NCBI GenBank assembly: GCA_018401235.1
Contig: JAGYLC010000010.1
Span: 1 to 35,312, forward strand
Direction of reading: 5' to 3'
Length of the DNA: 35,312 bases
Source: Kiritimatiellia bacterium
GTDB lineage: Bacteria > Verrucomicrobiota > Kiritimatiellia > SS1-B-03-39 > UBA6053
Made by a program: the position numbers and the translations under genes. Below are positions 1 to 8,672 of the stretch, piece by piece. Within the stretch, counting starts at the first letter, position 1, and every line of letters starts with the position of its first letter. The notes under the pieces are model-generated. The model did no database searches and had not been told where the DNA came from. It saw nothing but the letters and a program-made list of their open reading frames with translations.

Positions 1-1
1 A

Positions 2-181
2 CTGGAGACTCCGGAGGCGAATTTGGTGGCGGGAATGAAATGGTTCCAGGGAGCATACACTCAGCGTTTCAATTCCATGTTCAAGCGGCGTGGGCATCTG
101 TATCAGGGACGCTACAAAGCGATTCCTGTGGCAACTGATCCTCAGGATGGTGGCTTGGAGTATTTCCGTGAGGTGACATGA
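2..181 (+). pseudogene. Y1 (REP-associated/IS200-like) tyrosine transposase fragment, 5' end outside window
   Basis: Frame 2 reads LETPEANLVAGMKWFQGAYTQRFNSMFKRRGHLYQGRYKAIPVATDPQDGGLEYFREVT*. The 'GMKWFQGAYTQRFN..RRGHLYQGRYKA' block is characteristic of RAYT/Y1_Tnp proteins. It stops where 'YVHLNPVRA'-type sequence would normally follow. Confidence 0.7.
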
Positions 182-354
182 AGACGCGTAATCAAAACCC
201 GCGTCATGATTTGAATCGTTGCGCACAGCGGCTGAAGCCACCGTGCGCTTTCGATCATTCGTAAAAAATAGACCAAGCGCTACATTGTCCGTTGATACAA
301 ATTTTTGGAATTTTCTTCGGTTGTGGGCAAAATTTGGGGTATGGGCATAAGCAT

Positions 355-1377
355 ATGAACACGGAACCCTTGACTGAATCCGAAATTTCCGCCACCGTCG
401 CCACCCTGAAACGGGTTCGGGCGGAACTGAATACTGTCTTGTTCGGGCAGGAAGAGCTGATTGATCAGGTGGTGGTCTGCCTGCTTGCGGGTGGACATTT
501 GCTGTTGGAGGGCCTGCCGGGTCTGGGGAAAACCGAACTGGTTCGCTCCCTCAGTCGGGTGCTGGGTCTGGAGTCCAAGCGCATTCAGTTCACCCCGGAT
601 CTGCTGCCGGGTGACATTACCGGAAATCCGATGCTGCAGGATGTGGATGGAGTGCGGAGCTTTGTGTTTCAGCCCGGCCCTCTGTTTGGTCAACTGGTGC
701 TGGCGGACGAAATCAACCGGGCCAGTCCCAAAACCCAATCGTCGCTGTTGGAGGCGATGCAGGAGCATCGGGTCACCTGCATGGGGGTGCGGCACGAACT
801 GCCGAAGCCGTTTTTTGTCATGGCCACTCAGAATCCTATTGAACTCGAGGGAACCTATCCCTTGCCGGAAGCACAGTTGGACCGCTTTTTGTTTAAGTTG
901 ACCATTAGCGCAGGCGGACCGGAAGTCTTGCAACGGATCGTGGAGGAGCGTCGGCTGGGCGAAGAGGCGAGGGGAGAGGCGGTGATGCAACCGGATGAAC
1001 TGGTGGGCCTGATGAAGTTGACCGGGCGCATCCATTTGCCTCGGGTGGTATCCAATTACATTGCCCGGCTGGTGCACGCCAGTCACAAGGAACAGTCGAA
1101 GACGGCGGAGTCGATTAAATATGGTGCCAGCCCCAGGGCCGCTATTGGCCTGGCGGCGGCGGGTAGGGCGCGGGCGTTGATGCTGGGACGCGAAAACGTC
1201 AGTTATGACGACGTCAAGGCGGTGGCAATCCCGGTGTTGCAGCATCGTCTGGTGCTGGAATATCATGCAAAATTGGAAGGCTTTACCGGTGCTTCCGTGG
1301 CGGCGGCCCTGCTGGTAGAGGTGCCGGTTCACGCCGATCCGCTGCCGCCGGTAATTCAAGAGCGTGTTTCACCCTGA
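355..1377 (+). CDS. MoxR-family AAA ATPase
   Basis: Walker A GLPGLGKTELV, Walker B VLADEINRASPKTQSSLLEAMQE, FVMATQNPIELEGTYPLPEAQLDRF. Internal ATG at 355 preferred over the ORF-track start. Confidence 0.93.
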   Translation: MNTEPLTESEISATVATLKRVRAELNTVLFGQEELIDQVVVCLLAGGHLLLEGLPGLGKTELVRSLSRVLGLESKRIQFTPDLLPGDITGNPMLQDVDGVRSFVFQPGPLFGQLVLADEINRASPKTQSSLLEAMQEHRVTCMGVRHELPKPFFVMATQNPIELEGTYPLPEAQLDRFLFKLTISAGGPEVLQRIVEERRLGEEARGEAVMQPDELVGLMKLTGRIHLPRVVSNYIARLVHASHKEQSKTAESIKYGASPRAAIGLAAAGRARALMLGRENVSYDDVKAVAIPVLQHRLVLEYHAKLEGFTGASVAAALLVEVPVHADPLPPVIQERVSP

Positions 1378-1384
1378 TGCAGAC

Positions 1385-1963
1385 ATGAAACAGCTACTGA
1401 AATCATTTTTTTTCGTTTTGGGCGCAGCGGGGGTCCTTACGGCCTCCGCGCAGCTTGCATTACCGGAGGACTTTGAGGAAACCATTCGACCGGAGAGTTC
1501 GAGCAGACCTGAAACGCAGGTGGAAGAGCCGATGGACGAGGGGATGAAGCGCATGATGGACCAGATGACGGGTCGGAGTCTGCGTCAACCGATTCAGGAG
1601 CCTCCCGCCGAAGAATGGAATCGGATTCTGGAACAAATGAAGCAGCGGTTTCAACGCGGACCTGAACAAATTCGCGCCCGGGTGGTCCTGGCGGATGGCA
1701 GTCGGATTTCCGGCGACTTGCGCAACAGCAGTTTATTCGTACGGAATGCAGTGGGTGGCTTCCCTCTCCGCCTGCACGAAATCGAACGCATGCAGCCGGT
1801 GGAAGGGACGGATGGGCACTTTACCTTTGAACTCAGGGGAGGGGATCTCCTGCGTGGAAAACCCTCGCTTTCCGTGTTATCTCTCCAACGTACGGACGGT
1901 GGAGGCCAAATCGTGCGGATCTCCCATGTGCTGACCCTGATCCTGGAAATGGACGCTACCTGA
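1385..1963 (+). CDS. Hypothetical secreted protein
   Basis: ORF with N-terminal signal-like MKQLLKSFFFVLGAAGVLTASAQ; tightly packed between moxR and a STAS-like gene. Confidence 0.7.
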   Translation: MKQLLKSFFFVLGAAGVLTASAQLALPEDFEETIRPESSSRPETQVEEPMDEGMKRMMDQMTGRSLRQPIQEPPAEEWNRILEQMKQRFQRGPEQIRARVVLADGSRISGDLRNSSLFVRNAVGGFPLRLHEIERMQPVEGTDGHFTFELRGGDLLRGKPSLSVLSLQRTDGGGQIVRISHVLTLILEMDAT

Positions 1964-1965
1964 TT

Positions 1966-2358
1966 ATGTTTGAACTGACGCAACGCAAAAACGGATTTGT
2001 CCTGAAATTGGAGGGATTGCTTGATATCGGGCAGCTTCAACAGATTCAATTTCAACTTCGGGACGAGTGGGCGGGCATGGATTCCGGATTTTGCCTATTA
2101 GTGGATGTTTGCAGTTTCTCACTATTCACGGCGGATGCCCAGGCTTTGTTTGAGGGTCTGCTGGAAGAAGCCGAGGAGCAGGGCTTGCAACGCATCGCCG
2201 TACTGGGCGTAAGCACGAGGTTTGCCTCAGTTTTTTGTGACAGCATGGTGCGAACCGACCTGATGTCGATTTATCAATTTATGGACACCGCATACGAACC
2301 CAATTGGCAGCAGGAAGTTGACGAATGGCTGAATTTTCCTTTTGAGGTCGATGAATGA
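1966..2358 (+). CDS. STAS-like (anti-sigma factor antagonist-like) small protein
   Basis: MFELTQRKNGFVLKLEGLLDIGQLQQIQFQLRDEW...LLVDVCSFSLFTADAQALFEGLLEEAEEQGLQRIAVLG resembles STAS fold layout; weak motif evidence. Confidence 0.55.
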   Translation: MFELTQRKNGFVLKLEGLLDIGQLQQIQFQLRDEWAGMDSGFCLLVDVCSFSLFTADAQALFEGLLEEAEEQGLQRIAVLGVSTRFASVFCDSMVRTDLMSIYQFMDTAYEPNWQQEVDEWLNFPFEVDE

Positions 2359-2409
2359 ACCCTATCCGTGATTTTTTAATTTAACAACCTAATCAACCCA
2401 ATCACATCT

Positions 2410-4032
2410 ATGAACCAGACTGTAACCGACACAACCGAATGGAAAAAATTAATCGATCATGCGGAGGAAATGTCCTCTCGACATCTTCGTGATCTGTTCA
2501 AGGAAGATCCGGATCGGGCGGACGCGTTTTCCCTGCAGGTGGAGGATGTGTATTTGGATTATTCCAAGAACCGGATCTCCTCGACCACATTGACACTTTT
2601 AATGGAGTTGCTGCGAGTATCCGGGGTGGAGGCGGCACGCGACGCGATGTTTGCGGGCGAAAAAATCAACCGGACCGAGGGTCGGGCGGTTCTGCACAGC
2701 GCCCTGCGTGCGCCTCGGGATGCGAACGTGATGGTGGACGGCGAGAATGTTATTCCCGCCGTGCATGCGGTATTGGACCGGATGGAGGCTCTCTCGACCC
2801 GGGTTCGCACCGGTGAATGGAGAGGACACACAGGGAAGGCCATCCGCAACCTGGTAAATATCGGGATTGGCGGATCCGATTTGGGGCCGGTGATGGTGAC
2901 CGAGGCCCTGAAATCCTTTACGGATCGAAATCTCTCGCTCTATTTCGTTTCCAATGTGGATGGGACCCATCTCGCGGAGTGTTTGCGATCTCTTGATCCA
3001 GAGGAAACCCTGTTTATCGTGGCCAGCAAAACATTTACTACACAGGAGACCCTGACTAATGCCCACAGCGCCCGCGCTTGGCTGCTGGAAGCTCTGGGGG
3101 AGGAATCGGCGGTTTCGAAACATTTCGTGGCCCTCTCCACCAATGCCGAGGCGGTGAAAGCCTTTGGAATTGATGAACAGAACATGTTTGAATTCTGGGA
3201 CTGGGTGGGCGGACGCTATTCGCTGTGCAGCGCCATCGGCTTGCCGATCATGATCGCGATTGGTCCGGAGAACTTCCGGTCGTTGCTGGACGGCTTTCAT
3301 ACCATGGATGAACACTTTCGCACCGCCGCCCCGGAGGAGAACCTGCCTATGATCCTGGCCATGCTTGGCGTGTGGTATAACAACTTTATGGGAGCGCACA
3401 GTCAGGCCATTCTTCCCTACGATCAGTATATGCACCGCTTCGCCGCCTATTTCCAGCAGGCGGACATGGAATCGAACGGCAAGTCCACGGACCGGCAGGG
3501 CCGACAGGTTGACTACCAAACCGGCCCCATTCTGTGGGGGGAACCCGGCACCAACGGACAGCACGCCTTTTATCAGTTGATTCACCAGGGCACAAAATTG
3601 ATTCCCTGTGATTTTATCGGGTTCGCCCGATCCCACAATCCGCTGGGAGACCATCACGTCAAATTGATGAGCAATTTCTTCGCCCAGACCGAGGCTTTGG
3701 CCTTCGGCAAAACCGAGGAACAACTGCGGGAGGAAGGGGTACCGGAAGAGTTGATTCCCCACAAAACCTTCGAGGGGAACCGACCGAGTAACTCCCTGTT
3801 GCTGCCGGAACTGACTCCCTTCAATTTGGGACTGCTGATCGCGGCCTACGAGCACAAAATCTTCACCCAGGGCATCGTCTGGAACATTTTCAGTTTCGAT
3901 CAATGGGGAGTGGAACTGGGCAAAGTCCTGGCCAAAGCCATTCTGCCGGAGCTGGAGGGTGACGCCCGTCCCGACGCTCACGACGGTTCTACTTCGAAAC
4001 TGATTGAAAGGTTCAAGCGGATGAGAGGGTGA
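2410..4032 (+). CDS. pgi: Glucose-6-phosphate isomerase
   Basis: [80 protein letters not shown] motifs; full length 540 aa. Confidence 0.98.
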   Translation: MNQTVTDTTEWKKLIDHAEEMSSRHLRDLFKEDPDRADAFSLQVEDVYLDYSKNRISSTTLTLLMELLRVSGVEAARDAMFAGEKINRTEGRAVLHSALRAPRDANVMVDGENVIPAVHAVLDRMEALSTRVRTGEWRGHTGKAIRNLVNIGIGGSDLGPVMVTEALKSFTDRNLSLYFVSNVDGTHLAECLRSLDPEETLFIVASKTFTTQETLTNAHSARAWLLEALGEESAVSKHFVALSTNAEAVKAFGIDEQNMFEFWDWVGGRYSLCSAIGLPIMIAIGPENFRSLLDGFHTMDEHFRTAAPEENLPMILAMLGVWYNNFMGAHSQAILPYDQYMHRFAAYFQQADMESNGKSTDRQGRQVDYQTGPILWGEPGTNGQHAFYQLIHQGTKLIPCDFIGFARSHNPLGDHHVKLMSNFFAQTEALAFGKTEEQLREEGVPEELIPHKTFEGNRPSNSLLLPELTPFNLGLLIAAYEHKIFTQGIVWNIFSFDQWGVELGKVLAKAILPELEGDARPDAHDGSTSKLIERFKRMRG

Positions 4033-4195
4033 GAGGGGGAGTATGAGTGTGCCGCAAGGGCGTGGGGCTCTTACATTTCCCAGCGTTGCCTTTTTCAAAA
4101 AATCAGCCGTAGGAGGACGAGAACGATTGTTCATTTCCATTCGCAGATATAAATTAACATGGATTAATCAGAGTTTCTTCGATAAAGGGGTAGAA

Positions 4196-4867
4196 ATGGA
4201 CATAGAACATACTGAGATAGAAGCGGTGCTGTTTGATATGGATGGCACCCTAATCGACACGGAACGAATGGGGGCGGCCTCCTGGGATCATGCCGGAGAG
4301 GATGTGGGCCTGTTCGTGTCGGAGGACGTGAAGCGTCGGATGGTGGGACGCAATATGCTCGATATCCGTGCTTTGGTGGAGGAGGCCTTGCAGGGCGAGG
4401 ACGTGGACCCCCTGTTGGACCGGGCTAATTTTCATTATCATCGACTGGTCAGCGAATCCGTCCCTCCGATTAAACCAGGTGCGCTGGAGTTGTTGGAGTG
4501 GTTGAAGGAGCGATCCGTGCCGATGGCAGTGGCCACCTCCAGCCGGGCGCATCAGGCCGAGGACAAGTTGGGGCGAACCGGACTGCGCGAATTTTTTCAT
4601 TTTCTGATCGCGGGCGATCAGATCGACCGGGGCAAGCCGCACCCGGAAATTTTTCAGCGTGCGGCGGAAGGCTTGGGGCGGCCTATCGGCCATTGCGCGG
4701 TATTTGAGGATTCCCAGCCCGGAATCGAAGCGGCCCATTGCTCTGGTGCGTTTGCGGTGCTGGTGCCCGAATCGTGGCCCCCAGATCCTGACCTGGCTTT
4801 CTTTGCCCACGTCGTCCTGCAGGATCTGACCCGGGCCCCCGATGTGCTGGGGCCGCGATTAGCCTGA
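4196..4867 (+). CDS. HAD-superfamily hydrolase (beta-phosphoglucomutase/phosphatase-like)
   Basis: AVLFDMDGTLIDTE, AVATSSRA, GKPHPEIFQRAAEGLG, CAVFEDSQPGIEAA. In-frame ATG at 4196 chosen over 4043. Confidence 0.9.
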   Translation: MDIEHTEIEAVLFDMDGTLIDTERMGAASWDHAGEDVGLFVSEDVKRRMVGRNMLDIRALVEEALQGEDVDPLLDRANFHYHRLVSESVPPIKPGALELLEWLKERSVPMAVATSSRAHQAEDKLGRTGLREFFHFLIAGDQIDRGKPHPEIFQRAAEGLGRPIGHCAVFEDSQPGIEAAHCSGAFAVLVPESWPPDPDLAFFAHVVLQDLTRAPDVLGPRLA

Positions 4868-4874
4868 ATTACGA

Positions 4875-5240
4875 TCAAGGAATATTTTCCGCATACCAAA
4901 TCCCGGCATTCGTCTTTTCAACGGAGGCGGGTGTTTGCACGGAGAGGCTCTTGCGGGTGAGTTCCACGGCCTGAGCATGGGCTCCTGCATCTTTCAGTTT
5001 GCATGCGAAGGCATCGCGGAGGAGAATGTCCTAAACGGAAACCGTTTCTATGGCCGCGCGCAATACATCGGCCATGGAATCCGGTGAGAAGGGTTTTTTC
5101 AAAAAGAAACGATGTGCATCCCCCATATTCATGGAAGCGGAGTGATTGGCGCCGGTAAAAAAGATCACGGGTATGTCCGTTTTGAGGGCTTGGAGTTTTT
5201 CCGCCCAGTCAATGCCGGAGCCGTCCGGATAGGAGTATAG
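4875..5240 (-). pseudogene. Response-regulator receiver-domain remnant with in-frame TAG and no N-terminus
   Basis: Minus strand reads ...YSYPDGSGIDWAEKLQALKTDIPVIFFTGANHSASMNMGDAHRFFLKKPFSPDSMADVLRAAIETVSV*DILLRDAFACKLKDAGAHAQAVELTRKSLSVQTPASVEKTNAGIWYAENIP*. The * after VSV is TAG (5031-5033) and the frame continues to TGA at 4875-4877. Confidence 0.75.
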
Positions 5241-5360
5241 TGGGCAGGGTACACATATGGATAAACGTTAGCAGGAAATATTCCACCCTTGGGAAAACCT
5301 CTAAATAGGCTAATATTAATTATTATATATTAATATAATTAGGTAGGCGAAGATCGGATC

Positions 5361-6239
5361 TTGATAAACTTGCAAAAACGATTCTCATCGGTCTTATTCC
5401 CGGTCATGAACGAGAAGATGTTGTCCTGGATCAAATTTGTCCGTTTGCCCACCGTACTCACGGTGCCGGGTGATTTGCTGGTGGGCGCGGCGGTGGTTGG
5501 TCGTGACGTGTCTTGGCCATCCGTGGTCGCGGTGGGGCTGGCTTATTTATTTGGCATGGCTCTAAATGATGTGATGGATGTTAAACAGGATCGAGTAGAA
5601 CGACCTGAACGTCCGCTGGCATCCGGTACGATTACGAGCACGCAGGGGAGGGTGGCGTGCACGGTTTTGGGCGTGGGAGCCTTGCTTATCCATCCTGAGG
5701 AATCACTGGGTCTGCTGCTGGGGCTGATTGTGCTGTACACCTTGCTCAAATCGGTCCATCCCCTCTTGGGAGCCCTGCTGATGGCGGCCTGTCGCGGTGC
5801 GGCAGTATGGATCGGGGCCGGGGCGCCTTGGGAACTTTCGTTCCCGTTGATCGGGGTGATGGGGTTTTGGATGCTGCTGATTGCGGGAATTACCCTGCTG
5901 GCGGACTTGGAGAACGACCCTGGAAAACCGGGAAGGGGACTGTCTGGAATAGTGGCGGGAGGTTGGCTGGGGGGAGTCACTTTGATCCTATTCAACTCGG
6001 GTTCCCCTTACTGGACGGGTATCCCATTTCTGCTTCTGGCGGCGATGCTGTGGCGGAATCATGTTGCCATCCGCCGTCAAGCATGTGTACTCCCACGAAA
6101 TATTGGCGTGTTATTATCCCTGCTGATTCCTTTACAGTCGCTGGTACTCATGGCGTATCAGCAGTTTCTCCCCGGGGCAGGGTTGTTGCTGACTTGGCCC
6201 TTGCTGCGATACATGGCAAAGCGGGTGGCAATGTCTTGA
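5361..6239 (+). CDS. UbiA-family prenyltransferase
   Basis: ALNDVMDVKQDRVERPERPLASGTIT is an NDxxDxxxDR-type UbiA signature; hydrophobic segments throughout. Alternative start ATG 5406. Confidence 0.85.
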   Translation: MINLQKRFSSVLFPVMNEKMLSWIKFVRLPTVLTVPGDLLVGAAVVGRDVSWPSVVAVGLAYLFGMALNDVMDVKQDRVERPERPLASGTITSTQGRVACTVLGVGALLIHPEESLGLLLGLIVLYTLLKSVHPLLGALLMAACRGAAVWIGAGAPWELSFPLIGVMGFWMLLIAGITLLADLENDPGKPGRGLSGIVAGGWLGGVTLILFNSGSPYWTGIPFLLLAAMLWRNHVAIRRQACVLPRNIGVLLSLLIPLQSLVLMAYQQFLPGAGLLLTWPLLRYMAKRVAMS

Positions 6240-6347
6240 ATAAGTAGGGGAAAACGCTTGCCCTTTGTTATTTTTATGTGCATAGAGATGCCCTTTCTTC
6301 CCCCAAATGCGGGGCATACAACACTAAAGATCTTTTGGAGATTTCCT

Positions 6348-6545
6348 ATGGGAACCGGACGTAAATTTAACAAAACCAATATCACCCGCCCCCGCAAAGG
6401 CGGCGCAGCCAAAGTCAACCGACAGAACACGCAGCGCAAACGCCTGATTGGCCTGGGCATGGACGAAGCCATAGTGGCCAAACTGAACCCGAAAGAAGTG
6501 CGGGATCACCTGAAGGCCCCGGCCAAAGTAACAGCCGCAAACTGA
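6348..6545 (+). CDS. Small basic conserved-looking protein of unknown function
   Basis: MGTGRKFNKTNITRPRKGGAAKVNRQNTQRKRLIGLGMDEAIVAKLNPKEVRDHLKAPAKVTAAN; upstream 'ttttggag' RBS-like; strongly basic N-terminal half. Confidence 0.65.
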   Translation: MGTGRKFNKTNITRPRKGGAAKVNRQNTQRKRLIGLGMDEAIVAKLNPKEVRDHLKAPAKVTAAN

Positions 6546-6568
6546 AGTCGGCTTTAAGGAATCCTTAT

Positions 6569-7369
6569 ATGATCGAATCCGGAAAAACCTATGTGGTGAT
6601 GGGGCTGCTCGATGCGGATTCCATCGCCTTCGCCATCGGCAAAACCCTCGAGTCCTTTGGAGCCAAAGTGATTTTTACCGTTCAGAGCGAACGGATGAAG
6701 AAGATTTTCTTTGACCGCAGTAAATCCCTTACCGAAGCAGATCGCAGCAGTCTCGACATCCGCTTTTGCGATGTCACCGATGACCAAGAGGTCAAAACCT
6801 TGTTCGACGGCATCGACGGCGCAATTTCCGGACTGGTTCACTCCATTGCCTACAGCAACCCCAAGACTTGTTTGGGAGAGGAATTTCATACCGACGCCTA
6901 TGACGATCTGATGAAAGGCTTTCAAATCTCCGCAGTGTCGCTGGCCACGGTTACGCGGTACGCGCAACCCAAAATGACCGAAGGCGGATCCGTGGTGACC
7001 CTCACTTTCGCTTCCGAGCGCGCCTTCGCGTTCTACAACTGGATGGGTGTAAACAAAGCCGCGCTGGAAGCGGTGGTTCGCGGACTGGCCCGTCGCCACG
7101 GTAAAGATAACGTGCGCGTGAACGCGGTTTCCGCTGGACCTGTATTCACCATTGCCGCCAAACACATCCCCGGATTTGAAGAACTCGGAAACACCTGGGC
7201 CAAATCCAGTCCCCTCAGCTGGGACCCGAAGAAAGCCCAAGGCGAAGTGGCAGGTGCGGTTGCCTTCTTGTTGGGGCCCTATTCCAAGCAGATCACCGGC
7301 CAGACCCTCTACGTCGACGGTGGCGCCTCCATCATCGGCGGCGAATTGCTTCCCCACGAAGTGAACTGA
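6569..7369 (+). CDS. fabI: Enoyl-[acyl-carrier-protein] reductase (SDR, FabI-type)
   Basis: VVMGLLDADSIAFAIGKTLESFGAKVIFT; DGAISGLVHSIAYSN; YNWMGVNKAALEAVVRGLA; NAVSAGPVFTIAA; GQTLYVDGGASI. Confidence 0.9.
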   Translation: MIESGKTYVVMGLLDADSIAFAIGKTLESFGAKVIFTVQSERMKKIFFDRSKSLTEADRSSLDIRFCDVTDDQEVKTLFDGIDGAISGLVHSIAYSNPKTCLGEEFHTDAYDDLMKGFQISAVSLATVTRYAQPKMTEGGSVVTLTFASERAFAFYNWMGVNKAALEAVVRGLARRHGKDNVRVNAVSAGPVFTIAAKHIPGFEELGNTWAKSSPLSWDPKKAQGEVAGAVAFLLGPYSKQITGQTLYVDGGASIIGGELLPHEVN

Positions 7370-7464
7370 GTCTGTCCTCCCTATCTCACACAGAAGCTTT
7401 TTAAGGGCTCGCATCAGGCGGGAAAAGATCGTATAGATTTTGCAACCTTAGTCAGGAGTTTTGT

Positions 7465-8463
7465 ATGCATCTGTCCCGTTGTCTTGTTTGTTCGTTTTTT
7501 TTGGTTCTGCTTTCGGCCCGTGGGGAGGGGTGGATCGGGGGCGGGCGCAGCCAGTCTCAGACCATGCACGTAGAGGTATATGGAGGAATAGGGAAATTAG
7601 ACTCGATTTCCGGTCGGGTGCAGGAGACCCGAAATGGCAACATGATCAGCGGAGGGCTGAATACGGAGTTGAATGACCTCGGAATTAACGATGGCTCCGA
7701 ATCCTATTTGATCGGAGGGAAATTCATATGGAAATGGCTGAGTCTGCTGGTGGACTATCGGAGCAATACGATTGATGCCGCCGGTACTGCGGATACAGAA
7801 TTGAGATTAAATGTGGATTCAATTTCCTTTCAAGGCCAGAATCTGGAATATCTGTTGATCCCCGTGGACTCCACTTATCAGGTGGATTCCACCACCGACC
7901 TGCTGGGAGTCGGTTTACGCTTGACCCCCCTGACCCTCAATCCACAGGGCCGGATTCGCTTTACTCCCTGGATCCATTTGGGGGTGCAGTACATCCAGAC
8001 CGACTTTACGATTGATTCAGGTGGGACCGTCCGACTCGAGGCCGCCGGGTTCCAAGATCGCACCTACGCGGTGCAGGGGAGAGCGTCCGGCTCGGCGGAA
8101 TTGGTGATTCCCGAATATGGTCTGGGGGCGGAAGTTCGGATCCTCTTTCATGAACCGAATGCAACCGGCCCTGAATTGACCGTCTATGCCACTTGGAAAA
8201 TGCTCGATTTTGACGGGAATCTCAATACCATCGGCGTGAATGCGGATGAGTTCGATAATTTGGTTTTTGACTACAGCGCCTTGGAGTTGGGTCTGAATTT
8301 CTATTTTCCACTGGGAAGAGCCGCAGACCTGCTAGTTGGATTGTATATGGAGCAGGTGGAGGTGAATACGGGATTAACCTCGAAACCGAATCTGGGTGAT
8401 TTCACGCGGGAAGCCGATCTCGACTATACCCTCATCGGGCTCCGGGCTGGGCTTCGGTTTTAG
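7465..8463 (+). CDS. Hypothetical secreted/outer-membrane beta-barrel-like protein
   Basis: Signal-like MHLSRCLVCSFFLVLLSARGEG, alternating amphipathic strands, C-terminal ...DYTLIGLRAGLRF ending in an aromatic residue. Confidence 0.7.
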   Translation: MHLSRCLVCSFFLVLLSARGEGWIGGGRSQSQTMHVEVYGGIGKLDSISGRVQETRNGNMISGGLNTELNDLGINDGSESYLIGGKFIWKWLSLLVDYRSNTIDAAGTADTELRLNVDSISFQGQNLEYLLIPVDSTYQVDSTTDLLGVGLRLTPLTLNPQGRIRFTPWIHLGVQYIQTDFTIDSGGTVRLEAAGFQDRTYAVQGRASGSAELVIPEYGLGAEVRILFHEPNATGPELTVYATWKMLDFDGNLNTIGVNADEFDNLVFDYSALELGLNFYFPLGRAADLLVGLYMEQVEVNTGLTSKPNLGDFTREADLDYTLIGLRAGLRF

Positions 8464-8672
8464 GAGAATCCCGCGGAACACAGGAGAGCCGGTGGGCGTA
8501 ACCGCCGCTTGCTTATCCCTACTTAAGCGGATTCCGCGTTGCATACATTCGGTTTTGAGCGAAGCGTGCTGTAGCCTCATTTCTCTCAAAATTGTATTCG
8601 AGCTTTCTTTCAGTTGCATCCCGCAGGAAATTCAGTATATAAACGCCCCTTTTCACCCTTCAGGAACTGATT

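Noticed and set aside
280-1359. 359-aa minus-strand ORF antisense to moxR
   Set aside because: Shadow ORF: His/Gln/Arg-rich translation with no recognisable domain, opposite a convincing MoxR gene.
2599-4140. 513-aa minus-strand ORF antisense to pgi
   Set aside because: Fully overlaps a clear pgi gene; the translation shows no family motif and looks like a codon-bias shadow ORF.
4043-4195. 51-codon N-terminal extension of the HAD hydrolase
   Set aside because: Extension lacks motif support; ATG at 4196 sits directly before the FDMDGTL domain start.
8464-8672. Possible riboswitch or leader upstream of leuC
   Set aside because: Only short hairpins (e.g. ccgctt/aagcgg) and no Leu-codon leader peptide or known riboswitch core recognised by eye; an Rfam scan would be needed.
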